Shown here piece by piece: positions 41,833-51,033 of a DNA stretch of 64,000 nt. Under the pieces are notes generated by a model. The model was not told the origin of the DNA, did no database searches, and worked only from the letters and a program-made list of their open reading frames with translations. This DNA is from an uncultured Collinsella sp. (GTDB taxonomy: Bacteria > Actinomycetota > Coriobacteriia > Coriobacteriales > Coriobacteriaceae). The position numbers and the translations under genes are program-made. The stretch's first letter is position 1, and each line of letters begins with the position of its first letter. The stretch is taken from contig CATWID010000004.1 in the NCBI GenBank assembly GCA_958350755.1, positions 1 to 64,000 of the forward strand, given 5' to 3'.

Positions 41833-43508
41833 TGAAGGAGCTTTCCGAGGTCCTGCAGGATTGGGAGGCCGTGATCGGCCTGGAGATCCATACTGAGCTC
41901 ACCGCACTCGATACCAAGATGTTCTGCAACTGCAGGCTCAGCCACGATGACGAGCCCAACGCCAACGTGTGCCCGGTGTGCCTGGGCCTGCCCGGCGCCC
42001 TGCCGGTACCCAACAAGCGCGCCATCGAGAGCATCGTCAAGGCCGGTCTCGCCACCAACTGCGAGATCCAGCGCCACTCGATGTTCTACCGCAAGCACTA
42101 CTTCTATCCCGATATGGCCAAGAACTTCCAGACCACGCAGGGTCCGGTCGCTTTTGCCATGTACGGCCACCTGGATCTTGATGTGACCGGTCGCGGTGCC
42201 GCCGAGCGCCCCGACTGCGCGTTTGGCGAGGCCGAGGCCCAGAGCCTGGCGAGCGCTTCGGCCAACGCAGAGGGCCTGTCCACGTCCATGACGTCGATCA
42301 TGCGCGAGGGCAACCAGCGTGCCGGCCACCTGGCCAGCTACGATGCCTCCAACCTGCAGATGCCCGAGCGCCGCGAGGACGGTTCCTACACGGTGCCCAT
42401 CCGCATCCTGCGCATCCACATGGAGGAGGACGCCGCCAAGATGGTGCACGTGGGCGGTGCCGAGGGCCGCATTACCGCCGCGGCCGAGTCGCTCGTCGAC
42501 TACAATCGCTGCGGTACGCCTTTGATTGAGCTCGTGACTGAGCCCGATCTGCGCACACCCGAGGAGGCTCGCCTGTTTATGGAGAAGCTCCGTCGCATCT
42601 TTGTGACGCTGGGCATTTCGGACTGCTCCATGGAGAAGGGCTCCATGCGCTGCGACGGCAACGTGTCGCTGCGTCGCCGTGGCGAGACCAAGTTGGGCAC
42701 CAAGACCGAGCTCAAGAACCTCAACTCGTTTAAGAGTCTGCACGACGGCCTTGCCTACGAGATTTGCCGCCAGGCCGAGGTGCTCGAGGAGGGCGGCATC
42801 ATCTATCAGGAGACCCGCCACTGGGAGCCCAGCCGCAAGCGCACCGTGGTCATGCGTGTGAAGGAAACGGCAGACGACTATCGTCTGTTCCCTGATCCCG
42901 ACCTGGCGCCGTTCGATCTGGACGACGAGTTTATCGACCGCTGCCGTTGCGAGATTCCCGAGCTGCCCGATGCCAAGCGCGCCCGTTTTGAGGCCGACTT
43001 TGGCATTAAGACGGCCGACGCCGAGCAGATTGCCGGCGACCCCGAGTTTGCCGACTTCTTTGAGGCCGCCGCTGCCGGTATGGCTGGCAAGGAGGCCCAG
43101 ACGGTCGCAAACCTGCTGGTGAACGAGATGATCGCCTACCTTAAGGGCGCGGGCGTGTCGCTCGCCGAGTCCGGCATCGTGCCGGCTCAAGTGGCGGCAC
43201 TCGCCAAGCTGCTGGCGACCGATGCCGTCAGCTCCAACCAGGCGCACGAGGTCTTTGAGGCCATGGCCCAGACCGGCGACGACCCCAACAAGATCGTAGA
43301 CGAGCGCGGTATGCGTCAGGTGAGCGATGCCGGCGCGCTGCAGCCGATTGTGGACGAGGTGCTGGCAAACTGTGCCGATCAGGCGCAGCAGTATCGTGAC
43401 GGCAACCAGAAGGTCATCGGCTTTTTGGTGGGCCAGTGCATGAAGGCGAGCCACGGCAAGGGCAACCCGAAGCTCTTCAACGAGTTGCTGAGAACGTCGC
43501 TCTCGTAA
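41832..43508 (+). CDS. gatB: Aspartyl/glutamyl-tRNA amidotransferase subunit B
   Basis: A 558-residue subunit that phosphorylates the mischarged tRNA and receives ammonia from GatA. The cradle domain is clear: WEAVIGLEIHTEL, CPVCLGLPGALPV, KHYFYPDMAKNFQ, then EEDAAKMVHV and YNRCGTPLIELVTEPD. The C-terminal YqeY-like tail domain ends KGNPKLFNELLRTSL. At 558 residues it is longer than the usual 470-500, mostly through added stretches between the cradle and tail. A giant hairpin element starts 2 bases after the stop. Confidence 0.97.
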   Translation: MKELSEVLQDWEAVIGLEIHTELTALDTKMFCNCRLSHDDEPNANVCPVCLGLPGALPVPNKRAIESIVKAGLATNCEIQRHSMFYRKHYFYPDMAKNFQTTQGPVAFAMYGHLDLDVTGRGAAERPDCAFGEAEAQSLASASANAEGLSTSMTSIMREGNQRAGHLASYDASNLQMPERREDGSYTVPIRILRIHMEEDAAKMVHVGGAEGRITAAAESLVDYNRCGTPLIELVTEPDLRTPEEARLFMEKLRRIFVTLGISDCSMEKGSMRCDGNVSLRRRGETKLGTKTELKNLNSFKSLHDGLAYEICRQAEVLEEGGIIYQETRHWEPSRKRTVVMRVKETADDYRLFPDPDLAPFDLDDEFIDRCRCEIPELPDAKRARFEADFGIKTADAEQIAGDPEFADFFEAAAAGMAGKEAQTVANLLVNEMIAYLKGAGVSLAESGIVPAQVAALAKLLATDAVSSNQAHEVFEAMAQTGDDPNKIVDERGMRQVSDAGALQPIVDEVLANCADQAQQYRDGNQKVIGFLVGQCMKASHGKGNPKLFNELLRTSLS

Positions 43509-43510
43509 GC

Positions 43511-43646
43511 GGGAACCGAGGGGCCGGGCGCAGGGCCTTGCCTCTCAATTTCGAACAGTCCTGACTCACGACGGAGGCGCCACTGGCGCCTCCTGTTCGT
43601 GCGGAACTCATTGAGAGGCAAGGCCCTGCGCCCGGCCCCTCGGTTC
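43511..43646 (+). repeat. Giant 38-bp perfect-arm hairpin element H1 after gatB
   Basis: Bases 43511-43548 and 43609-43646 are exact inverted copies, with no mismatch over 38 bp. The 60-base loop contains a second perfect hairpin (GGAGGCGCC/GGCGCCTCC, 43572-43592) and the conserved blocks ACAGTCCTGACTC and TCGTGCGGAACTC, both present in element H2 at 63349. It begins 2 bases after the gatB stop, and the terminator-like hairpin at 43695 follows. No ORF. Confidence 0.85.
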
Positions 43647-43694
43647 CGTGACGACTCGGCCGTTCGGGTCAGGCGGGGCTGAATGGAATTTGGT

Positions 43695-43728
43695 GAATGA
43701 GGGCGCCGTTGGCGCCTTCATTCTTTAT
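43695..43728 (+). terminator. Hairpin between gatB and the AraC gene
   Basis: GAATGAGGGCGCC pairs with GGCGCCTTCATTC (one bulge, GTT loop), then TTTATATAT. It can end the gatB transcript; it also touches the 3' end of the convergent AraC gene. Confidence 0.7.
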
Positions 43729-44723
43729 ATATGTTGGGAACGCCAGGCGGTGGGGGTGGTGCCGGTGTGTTGCTTGAAGGCTTGGGCGAAGGCGGCCTGC
43801 TGAGGGTAGCCTAGACGCTCTGCCACCTGCGCTATCGTCAGCGAGCTGTCGGCCAAAAGGTCCTGTGCTCGCTCCATACGGCGTCTGCGGATGTAGGCGC
43901 CCAGGGACTCGCCAGTTTGGGCCTTAAAGGTGGCGCATAGCTTGGAGCGGCTTGTGTAGAGCCTCTCGGCCACTTCGTTGACACCCACACGCCTGCCTTT
44001 GTCGAGCGCGCACTCAATCATCGCCGTCGCTTCCTCGGCAATGGTCACGCTGGCGCGTGTGTCTGCCGCCTGCTGCGCCTGCTTGTGGGCCGCGCGCGAA
44101 CAGGCGAGCTCCGCGACCATGGTCTCCACGATGCCTTGCATATAGACGTGTCCGCCTACGGCGCGAGCGCGGTCCTCGTTGATTCGACGTAGTGTGTGGC
44201 AGATGGCAGATGCTGCCTCCTCGTGCCACGACTCGGCAAACGCCTCAAAGACCCCCGCGAACTCGGCGGGATAGCGATGCTCCAACTCGTCAAAATAACC
44301 GGGCAAAAAGAGGACCGAGCGCGAGTGGTAGAGCTGCCCTGCAAACAGCGGGCTTAGCTCCTCGCCGCAGCTGTCTTGGATAAAGCTGCAGACTGCGCTG
44401 CTCGGCCACGGCCCACGCAGCGGCTTGAGGTTCGCAGGCGTTATGCCGGCTTCGGGCATGCACATGAGCGTGGGCGCGCTGACCTCGCTCACGCACGCGT
44501 ACGGTTCGGGCGTGTATTCGGCTAGGTGCATGTTGTGCATCGGGGTAATGAAATGCTCCATGACGATGCAAGTGGGGGAGAGGGGCATGATCCATGCGCG
44601 TCCGTGCGCCCGATCGTTTGCCACCTCACCGGTAAAGACGGCGCCCTTGCCGGAAAGTTGCAGGCCAAACTGCTCAAACTGCGGTGCGTAGAGCTCGGTT
44701 ATATCGGTTGCTGCCCGCCGCAT
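43725..44723 (-). CDS. AraC-family transcriptional regulator
   Basis: A 332-residue regulator with an unassigned N-terminal sensor region and a C-terminal AraC double helix-turn-helix: VNEVAERLYTSRSKLCATFK and then LTIAQVAERLGYPQQAAFAQAFKQHTGTTPTAWR. The ATG at 44723 (MRRAATDI) is preferred to an upstream TTG because an AGGAAGGGGACG site precedes it. It is transcribed divergently from an ABC exporter-type pair with a 120-base shared intergenic region, so it probably controls that pair, a common arrangement for YbtPQ/IrtAB-like systems in gut anaerobes. Confidence 0.9.
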   Translation of the reverse strand: MRRAATDITELYAPQFEQFGLQLSGKGAVFTGEVANDRAHGRAWIMPLSPTCIVMEHFITPMHNMHLAEYTPEPYACVSEVSAPTLMCMPEAGITPANLKPLRGPWPSSAVCSFIQDSCGEELSPLFAGQLYHSRSVLFLPGYFDELEHRYPAEFAGVFEAFAESWHEEAASAICHTLRRINEDRARAVGGHVYMQGIVETMVAELACSRAAHKQAQQAADTRASVTIAEEATAMIECALDKGRRVGVNEVAERLYTSRSKLCATFKAQTGESLGAYIRRRRMERAQDLLADSSLTIAQVAERLGYPQQAAFAQAFKQHTGTTPTAWRSQHI

Positions 44724-44843
44724 TTTCAAAAGCGTCCCCTTCCTTTGCGGAAACGTCCACGCCTGGCTCAATTGTGTGCCTCGGCTAACACGCCAATGAT
44801 AAGTTTCTTACGGTTAACTCTCAAGCCGTTAGAAAGGAATCTC

Positions 44844-46670
44844 ATGGCAAAGGGATCAAAAAAGGAAGGTGGCGGCATCGGCGAGCTGCTTGCATATGCC
44901 GGTGACCGTAAATTCCTAACGTATTTGGGCATGGCCCTCTCGGCGTTCTCGCAGCTGCTGGGCTTTGGCCCGTACGTCTGCATCTGGTTTGTTGCGCGAG
45001 ATCTTATCGCCGTGGCGCCCAACTGGAGCGAGGCCACCGACATCGCGATGTATGGTTGGTGGGCTGTGGGCTTTGCCCTGGCGAGCATTGTGGTTTATTT
45101 CGTGGGACTCATGTGCACGCACCTGTCCGCGTTTCGCTGCGCGTCCAATATCCGCAAGGCTACGAGCGAGCATCTGCTTAAGCTGCCGCTCGGCTACTTT
45201 GACACGCACGCCACCGGTGAGCTGCGCCGTATCGTCGACGGCTGCGCCGCCTCCACCGAGACGCTGCTCGCGCACATGCTGCCCGATATCGCAGGCGCCA
45301 CCGCCATGGTCGTGGGCCTGCTCGTGCTGCTTTTCGCCCTCGATTGGCGTTTGGGCGCGGCATGCTTAATCTCGGTCGTCGTTTCGTTTTGCGCCATGGC
45401 CACCATGATGAGCGGCAAGGGCGCCGAATTTATGAAGGCCTACATGGGCGCGCTGGTCAAGATGAACAAGACCGGCACCGAATACGTGCGCGGCATCCCC
45501 GTGGTCAAGGTGTTCCAGCAGACGGTCTACTCCTTTAAGGCGTTTCACGATGCGATCGCCGAATACGCCGACATGGCGCAAAGCTATGCGGGCACGTTCT
45601 GCCGAGGTCCGCAGGTGCTCAACCTTACCGCGCTCAATGGCCTCGTGGCATTTCTTTTGCCCGTGGCGTTGCTGTTGGCGCCGGGCGAGACGGACTTCGC
45701 GCACTTTATGGTCAACTTCACGTTTTACGCGATCTTTTCGGCCGTGGTGCCGACGGCCATGACCAAGCTCATGTTTGTGGGCGAGGCGTCTCAGATGAGT
45801 GCCGATTCGCTGGCGCGCATCCGAAGCGTTATGGATTCCAAACAGCTCTCCGTGCCTGCCCAGCCCAAGTGCCCTGTTAGCGGCGATGTGCGCTTTGAGG
45901 ACGTGAGCTTTACCTACGAGGGTGCCGAGGCACCTGCCGTCAACCATGTGAGCTTTAGCGTTTCCGCAGGTAGTACCCTCGCGTTGGTGGGTCCCTCGGG
46001 CGGCGGTAAGTCGACCTGCGCAAGCCTGATCCCGCGTTTTTGGGATGTTTCCTTGGGTCGTGTGCTCGTGGGCGGCGTAGACGTTCGCGACATGGATCCG
46101 CACGAGCTCATGGACCAGGTCGCCTTTGTGTTTCAGACCAACCAGCTGTTCCGCCAAACACTTGCCGATAACGTGCGCGCCTCCAAGCCTGGAGCCACTG
46201 ACGACGAAGTGCGCGCGGCCCTCTCCGCGGCCCAGTGCGACGATATCGTGGCCAAGCTCCCGCAGGGCATCGACACCATGCTCGGCGCCGGCGGGGCGTA
46301 CCTTTCGGGCGGCGAGGTTCAGCGCGTGGCGCTCGCCCGCGCAATCCTTAAGGACGCGCCCATCGTGGTGCTCGACGAGGCCACAGCCTTTGCCGACCCC
46401 GAGAACGAGGCGCTCATCCAGCGCGCCTTTAGCAAACTGGCGGCGGGTCGCACAGTCATTATGATCGCGCACCGGCTTTCGACCGTGGTGGGGGCCGACA
46501 AGATCGTGGTGCTCAACCAAGGTAGCGTGCAGGAGACTGGCACCCATGCCGAGCTGCTGTCCCAAAAGGGTCTATACGCCAAGATGTGGGCTGAATACGA
46601 ACAGGCCGCGAGCTGGAAAATCACTGCAGCGACCGCGGATGCCGCCGTCACGAAGGGAGGCGAGGCCTAA
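44844..46670 (+). CDS. ABC half-transporter (membrane + ATPase), YbtP/IrtA-like, first subunit
   Basis: A 608-residue half-transporter. Six membrane helices occupy about 1-320; the ATPase has Walker A GPSGGGKST, signature LSGGEVQRVALARAI and Walker B IVVLDEATAFAD. The overall pattern (short N-terminal GKGSKKEGGG tail, DTHATGELRRIVDG coupling region) resembles the siderophore-related YbtP/IrtA group rather than classical drug exporters, but this is judged by eye. It ends one base before the ATG of the second subunit. Controlled probably by the divergent AraC protein. Iron-siderophore import, or export of a peptide, are both possible. Confidence 0.88.
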   Translation: MAKGSKKEGGGIGELLAYAGDRKFLTYLGMALSAFSQLLGFGPYVCIWFVARDLIAVAPNWSEATDIAMYGWWAVGFALASIVVYFVGLMCTHLSAFRCASNIRKATSEHLLKLPLGYFDTHATGELRRIVDGCAASTETLLAHMLPDIAGATAMVVGLLVLLFALDWRLGAACLISVVVSFCAMATMMSGKGAEFMKAYMGALVKMNKTGTEYVRGIPVVKVFQQTVYSFKAFHDAIAEYADMAQSYAGTFCRGPQVLNLTALNGLVAFLLPVALLLAPGETDFAHFMVNFTFYAIFSAVVPTAMTKLMFVGEASQMSADSLARIRSVMDSKQLSVPAQPKCPVSGDVRFEDVSFTYEGAEAPAVNHVSFSVSAGSTLALVGPSGGGKSTCASLIPRFWDVSLGRVLVGGVDVRDMDPHELMDQVAFVFQTNQLFRQTLADNVRASKPGATDDEVRAALSAAQCDDIVAKLPQGIDTMLGAGGAYLSGGEVQRVALARAILKDAPIVVLDEATAFADPENEALIQRAFSKLAAGRTVIMIAHRLSTVVGADKIVVLNQGSVQETGTHAELLSQKGLYAKMWAEYEQAASWKITAATADAAVTKGGEA

Positions 46671-48428
46671 ATGTTCGCCTCATTCCAAAAGAAGTATTTC
46701 CTATCCGATAAAGGCGTCGCCGGCGTAAAACGCGGCATTTTCTGGACCACGCTCACTAATCTCATTACCATGGCCGGCATGGGCTTTTTATTCCTGGTCA
46801 TGGGCGGTTTTGTCGAACATCTCGCCAGCGGGGCTGACCTGCCGGATGCCCTGCCGATTGTGGGCGGCCTCCTGGTCTTTTTCGTGTTGCTCTTTGCCTC
46901 TAACTGGCAGCAGTATTACTACACCTACTGCATCTTTTACGAGGAGTGCGGCAAGCAGCGTATGGAGATCGCCGAGCGCTTGCGCAAGCTGCCGCTGTCG
47001 TTTTTTGGCCGTCGTGATCTGGCCGATTTAACCGAGACCATCATGGGCGACGTCCAGGCCATGGAGCACGCCTACAGCCACGTGCTGGGAGAGCTTTGGG
47101 GTGCCATCATCGCAAGTGCCATCGTGTTCGTGGCGTCACTGTTCTTTTGCTGGCAGCTGGCGATTGCGGCGTTTTGGAGCGTGCCCGTGGCCTTTGCCGT
47201 GCTGTATCTGACACGCGGGCCCATGACCCCGGTGTTCGACCATGTGCGCGCCGAGAAGGTCAAGGTCACCGAGGCGATCCAGGAGACGCTCGACTGCGTG
47301 CGCGAGATCCGCGCCACCAACCAGGAGGCCCATTATCTTGAGGGGCTCAACGCCGTGATCGATGCCGAGGAGCGCGAGACCACCAAAGGCGAGCTCGCCA
47401 ACGGGCTTTTGGTCAACTCCGCCTTTGCCATCCTGCGCCTGGGGATTGCCACCACGTTGGTCACGGGCGCTGCGATGGTCGCCTCCGGCCGGGTCGACTT
47501 TTTGGTGATGTTTGCCTTCCTGCTCATGGTGAGCCGCATCTATGCGCCCTTCGATCAGGCACTGATGCTGATGTCCGAGCTGTTTGCCGCCGAGTCGTCG
47601 GCCAAGCGCATGCGCTCCATCATGGAAGAGCCCGTGGCGCGGGGCAGCGAGCAGTTTGAGCCCGTAGGTCATGACGTGGTGTTCGATCACGTGGCATTTG
47701 GTTATGGTGCGGGCGAGGACGGCCGCTCCGGCGAGAAAGTTCTTACCGATGTGAGCTTTGCCGCCAAAGAAGGGGAGGTCACGGCACTGGTCGGTCCTTC
47801 GGGTTCCGGTAAGTCCACGGTGAGCCGCCTGGCCGCGCGCTTTTGGGACGCCACCGAAGGCACGGTCACCGTGGGCGGCGTGGAGGTTGCGAGCGTGGAT
47901 CCCGAGGTGCTGCTGCGCGACTACGCCATTGTGTTCCAAGATGTGCTGCTCTTTGACGACACAGTGATGGGAAACATCCGTCTTGGTCGTCGCGATGCCA
48001 CCGATGAGGAAGTGCTTGCTGCCGCGCGTGCCGCCAACTGCGACGAGTTTGTGAGCCGCATGCCGCAGGGCTATGACACCATGATCGGCGAGAACGGCTC
48101 CAAGCTGTCCGGCGGCGAGCGCCAGCGCATCTCCATCGCCCGCGCGCTGCTCAAAGATGCGCCGATTGTGTTGCTGGACGAGGCGACGGCGAGTTTGGAT
48201 GTGGAGAACGAGACCGTGGTGCAGCAGGCGCTCTCCCGCCTGCTCGCAGGAAAGACAGTTATCGTGATCGCCCACCGTATGCGCACGGTAGAAAATGCCG
48301 ATAAGATCGTTGTACTCAAGGATGGTGTGGTTGCCGAGCAGGGCACTCCGGCACAGCTCAAGGCGGCAGGTGGAGAATTCGCCCGCATGGTTGCGCTGCA
48401 AAAGGAAGCGGCTGCCTGGCAGCTGTAA
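46671..48428 (+). CDS. ABC half-transporter, second subunit
   Basis: A 585-residue partner of the preceding gene, starting directly after its stop (TAAATG). Membrane domain with QQYYYTYCIFYEECGKQRME coupling region, then ATPase with Walker A GPSGSGKSTVSR, signature LSGGERQRISIARAL and Walker B IVLLDEATASLD. Both subunits keep the catalytic Glu, so both ATP sites may be active, unlike the pair at 20396. A palindrome follows the stop. Substrate unknown. Confidence 0.9.
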   Translation: MFASFQKKYFLSDKGVAGVKRGIFWTTLTNLITMAGMGFLFLVMGGFVEHLASGADLPDALPIVGGLLVFFVLLFASNWQQYYYTYCIFYEECGKQRMEIAERLRKLPLSFFGRRDLADLTETIMGDVQAMEHAYSHVLGELWGAIIASAIVFVASLFFCWQLAIAAFWSVPVAFAVLYLTRGPMTPVFDHVRAEKVKVTEAIQETLDCVREIRATNQEAHYLEGLNAVIDAEERETTKGELANGLLVNSAFAILRLGIATTLVTGAAMVASGRVDFLVMFAFLLMVSRIYAPFDQALMLMSELFAAESSAKRMRSIMEEPVARGSEQFEPVGHDVVFDHVAFGYGAGEDGRSGEKVLTDVSFAAKEGEVTALVGPSGSGKSTVSRLAARFWDATEGTVTVGGVEVASVDPEVLLRDYAIVFQDVLLFDDTVMGNIRLGRRDATDEEVLAAARAANCDEFVSRMPQGYDTMIGENGSKLSGGERQRISIARALLKDAPIVLLDEATASLDVENETVVQQALSRLLAGKTVIVIAHRMRTVENADKIVVLKDGVVAEQGTPAQLKAAGGEFARMVALQKEAAAWQL

Positions 48429-48430
48429 GA

Positions 48431-48458
48431 AGGGGCAAAGGAACAGTCCCTTTGTCAC
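48431..48458 (+). repeat. GGGACAG-family palindrome (decayed) after the ABC pair
   Basis: GGGGCAAAGG and CCCTTTGTCAC enclose AACAGT. It resembles the hairpin at 2208 but the stem is shorter. It lies just before the promoter of the metal ATPase cluster. Confidence 0.5.
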
Positions 48459-48459
48459 A

Positions 48460-48514
48460 TTGACAATCGGTCACTCCGCATCGTTAATTTTCAAAAGGTT
48501 AGCCATGGCTGACC
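48460..48514 (+). promoter_or_regulatory. Promoter with overlapping metal-regulator-like dyad for the P-type ATPase cluster
   Basis: TTGACA (48460-48465), a 17-base spacer and GTTAAT (48483-48488) form a good promoter. GGTTAGCCATGGCTGACC (48497-48514), palindromic except for one base pair, starts about 8 bases after the -10 box, over the transcription start. Its AGGTTAGCC half-site recalls DtxR/MntR-type operators. A leader of about 110 bases follows before the first gene. Confidence 0.6.
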
Positions 48515-48623
48515 TAGATAGTTAGATAGAATTAAGGTATTTCAAAAGCGTGCTCGAGCTAACTGATGAACTCGGGTGCTAAGGCACCATGCCGCGCCCC
48601 ATGCGGCAAAAGGGAGAAGCAAC

Positions 48624-48869
48624 ATGAAGAAGTCGACGTTTAACACCCTGCTTGTTGGTGGCGGTTTTCTGCTTGGCACGGCCGGCATCAAGCTGCTTAC
48701 CAGCGCTCCGGTCAAGAATGCCTGCGTGCAGGGTATTGCGTGCGGTATGCGCATCAAGAACGGCTACCAGGACATGGTCGAGCAGGCCAAGGCTAATGTC
48801 GACGACATGGTTGCCGAGGCTGCTTACATCACCCAGAGCGAGGCCGCCGCGGACAACGCAGCTGAGTAG
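48624..48869 (+). CDS. DUF6110-like small protein upstream of metal ATPase
   Basis: An 81-residue protein with an N-terminal glycine-rich hydrophobic segment (TLLVGGGFLLGTAGIKLL), two Cys (NACVQGIACG) and a helical acidic tail ending EAAADNAAE. It resembles the DUF6110 family, usually encoded beside heavy-metal P-type ATPases. It starts after GGGAGAAGCAAC and lies 18 bases before the ATPase gene, so they are co-transcribed from the promoter at 48460. The Cys pair might deliver metal to the ATPase; this is inference. Confidence 0.75.
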   Translation: MKKSTFNTLLVGGGFLLGTAGIKLLTSAPVKNACVQGIACGMRIKNGYQDMVEQAKANVDDMVAEAAYITQSEAAADNAAE

Positions 48870-48887
48870 CGCTTCCGGGCACAAACT

Positions 48888-50963
48888 ATGAGATTCTCGA
48901 TTATCAGCGAGATCCCCGGCAGGACCCGCCTCCAGTTGGCGGGTCCTGTGCCAGAGAGCGATCTCGATGCGCTTCTTAAGCTTGGTGGCGACATCGACGG
49001 CGTGCGCAAGGTGCGCGTGTATGGCCGCATTGGCCAGATGGCGCTGGAGTACGACGAGCCGCGCCGCGATGCCGTGCTGGCCGCCGTCGGTGCGCTCGAC
49101 GCTCAGGCCATTGCCGACGCAAAGACGGGTTACGTGGTGCAGCTTGAGCCGCGCAAGCACAAGCTCGTTATGGATCTTGCCACACTTGTCGGCGCCCATT
49201 ACGCACGTCGCTGGTTTTTGCCCACGCCCCTGCGTGCGGTGTTTGTCGTGGCCGGTTACATGACCTTTTTGCGCGCCGCCCTCCGTGAGCTCGCGCAGCC
49301 GCGCCTGACCGTTCCCGTGCTCGACGCTTCGGCCATCGGCATTTCGTTCGTCAAGCGTGATGTCGACACCGCGGGCCAGACGATGTTCCTGCTCAACGTG
49401 GGCGAGCTGCTCGAGGACTACACCCGCGCCATGAGCGAAAACGAGCTCATCAACTCGCTGCTCGATGTGCCCGACAAGGCGCAAAAGGTTGTCGGCGACA
49501 CCGAGGTAAGCGTTGCCGCAACCGAGCTTGAGCCCGGCGATCTGGTCGCCGTGCGCACCGGCATGTCCATCTGCATCGACGGTGTTGTCGAGCAGGGGAG
49601 CGCTATGGTCAACCAGGCGACCCTGACCGGCGAGCCGCTGGCCGTCGAGCGCAGCGTGGGCGACGACGTGTTCGCCGGTACCGTCGTGGAAGACGGCGGC
49701 ATCTTGGTGCGCGTGCGCGCCAATACGGCGCAAACCAAACTGCGCTCAATCGTCTCGCTCGTGCAGACGGCCGACTCGCTCAAGTCCGAGGGCCAGTCGC
49801 ATATGGAGGACCTTGCCAACAAGATCGTCCCGTGGAACTTCCTGCTCGCGGGCCTTGTCGCTCTCACCACGCGCAGCCCTATCAAGACCTCGGCGGCGCT
49901 GATGGTCGACTACTCGTGCGCGCTCAAGCTCACGGGCTCCGTCGCCGTCATGACCGCCATGAGCGATGCTGCCAAGATGGGCGTCATGGTCAAGGGCGCG
50001 AAGTACTTTGAGTCGTTTGCCAAGGCAGACACCATTGTGTTTGATAAGACCGGCACGCTCACCGAGGCGCAGCCGCGTCTTGCCTGCGTGCTCACCACCG
50101 ATGGCTGGAGCGATGACGAGGTCCTGCGCCTTTCCGCTTGCTTGGAGGAGCATTTCCCGCATCCGGTGGCGCGCGCCGTCGTCAACGCTGCTCGCGAGCG
50201 CGGGCTCGAGCACCGCGAGCGCCATGCCGCCGTCGAGTACATCGTGGCGCACGGCATCGCTTCGTCCATTGAAGGGCGTCGCGCGATTATCGGCTCGGCA
50301 CACTTTGTGTTTGAGGACGAGAGCGCGCAGCTCGATTCCGACATTAAGGAGCGCATTGAGTCCCAGATGCAGGGCCTGTCGCCGCTGTACCTGGCGGTCG
50401 ACGGCAAGGTCGTCGGCGTGCTCGGCATCGAGGATCCGCTCAAGCCCGGGGTCCGTGAGGCCATCGCCGACTTGCATGCGTTGGGCGTCAAGCATGTCGT
50501 TATGCTCACGGGCGATTCGGAACGCACGGCCGAGCGCATTGCGCGCGAGGCGGGTGTCGACGAGTTTAAGGCCGAACTGCTGCCCGAGGACAAGTACGCG
50601 TATGTGGAGCGCATTAAGGGCGAGGGGCGCCACGTTGCCATGGTGGGCGACGGCGTCAACGATTCGCCGGCGCTGGGCCTGGCCGATGTGGGCTTGGCCA
50701 TGGGTGGCGGAAGCGACATCGCCAAGGAGGTCGCCGACATCATCCTGGCGGATACCGATCTGGCCGCAATCGTGCGCCTGCGCCGCATGAGTCAGGGGCT
50801 TATCGACCGTCTGACGAGTTCGTATTCCAAGGTGATGCTCACCAACTCGGCGCTGTTGGCATTGGGCATTACCGGCATGATCACTCCGCAGACGTCGTCA
50901 CTGCTGCACAACGGCTCGACAATCGCCTACAGTCTGGGCAACGCAAAGGCGTACCTGCGTTAG
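48888..50963 (+). CDS. Heavy-metal translocating P1B-type ATPase
   Basis: A 691-residue metal pump. An N-terminal HMA-like domain without a CxxC motif (begins IPGRTRLQL) precedes the membrane and actuator domain (TGEPLAVE), an intramembrane metal motif reading YSCALK (about 343) instead of CPC, the phosphorylation site DKTGTLTE (Asp about 386), the N-domain HP in EEHFPHPVARAV and the hinge VGDGVNDSPAL. This is the group of Cys-poor P1B pumps including the CtpC-like proteins proposed for Mn or Zn; the metal cannot be decided. It shares a promoter with the preceding small gene and ends at a terminator. Confidence 0.92.
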   Translation: MRFSIISEIPGRTRLQLAGPVPESDLDALLKLGGDIDGVRKVRVYGRIGQMALEYDEPRRDAVLAAVGALDAQAIADAKTGYVVQLEPRKHKLVMDLATLVGAHYARRWFLPTPLRAVFVVAGYMTFLRAALRELAQPRLTVPVLDASAIGISFVKRDVDTAGQTMFLLNVGELLEDYTRAMSENELINSLLDVPDKAQKVVGDTEVSVAATELEPGDLVAVRTGMSICIDGVVEQGSAMVNQATLTGEPLAVERSVGDDVFAGTVVEDGGILVRVRANTAQTKLRSIVSLVQTADSLKSEGQSHMEDLANKIVPWNFLLAGLVALTTRSPIKTSAALMVDYSCALKLTGSVAVMTAMSDAAKMGVMVKGAKYFESFAKADTIVFDKTGTLTEAQPRLACVLTTDGWSDDEVLRLSACLEEHFPHPVARAVVNAARERGLEHRERHAAVEYIVAHGIASSIEGRRAIIGSAHFVFEDESAQLDSDIKERIESQMQGLSPLYLAVDGKVVGVLGIEDPLKPGVREAIADLHALGVKHVVMLTGDSERTAERIAREAGVDEFKAELLPEDKYAYVERIKGEGRHVAMVGDGVNDSPALGLADVGLAMGGGSDIAKEVADIILADTDLAAIVRLRRMSQGLIDRLTSSYSKVMLTNSALLALGITGMITPQTSSLLHNGSTIAYSLGNAKAYLR

Positions 50964-50992
50964 CAGACGTGTTCGCCCACGTTATCTGGCCC

Positions 50993-51033
50993 GCGCCCAG
51001 ACGGCATCGGTGTCGTCTGGGCGCAGGTCTTTT
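50993..51033 (+). terminator. Terminator after the P-type ATPase
   Basis: GCGCCCAGACG and CGTCTGGGCGC form a perfect 11-bp stem with a 10-base loop, then AGGTCTTTT. It overlaps the start region of the PIN gene. Confidence 0.85.
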
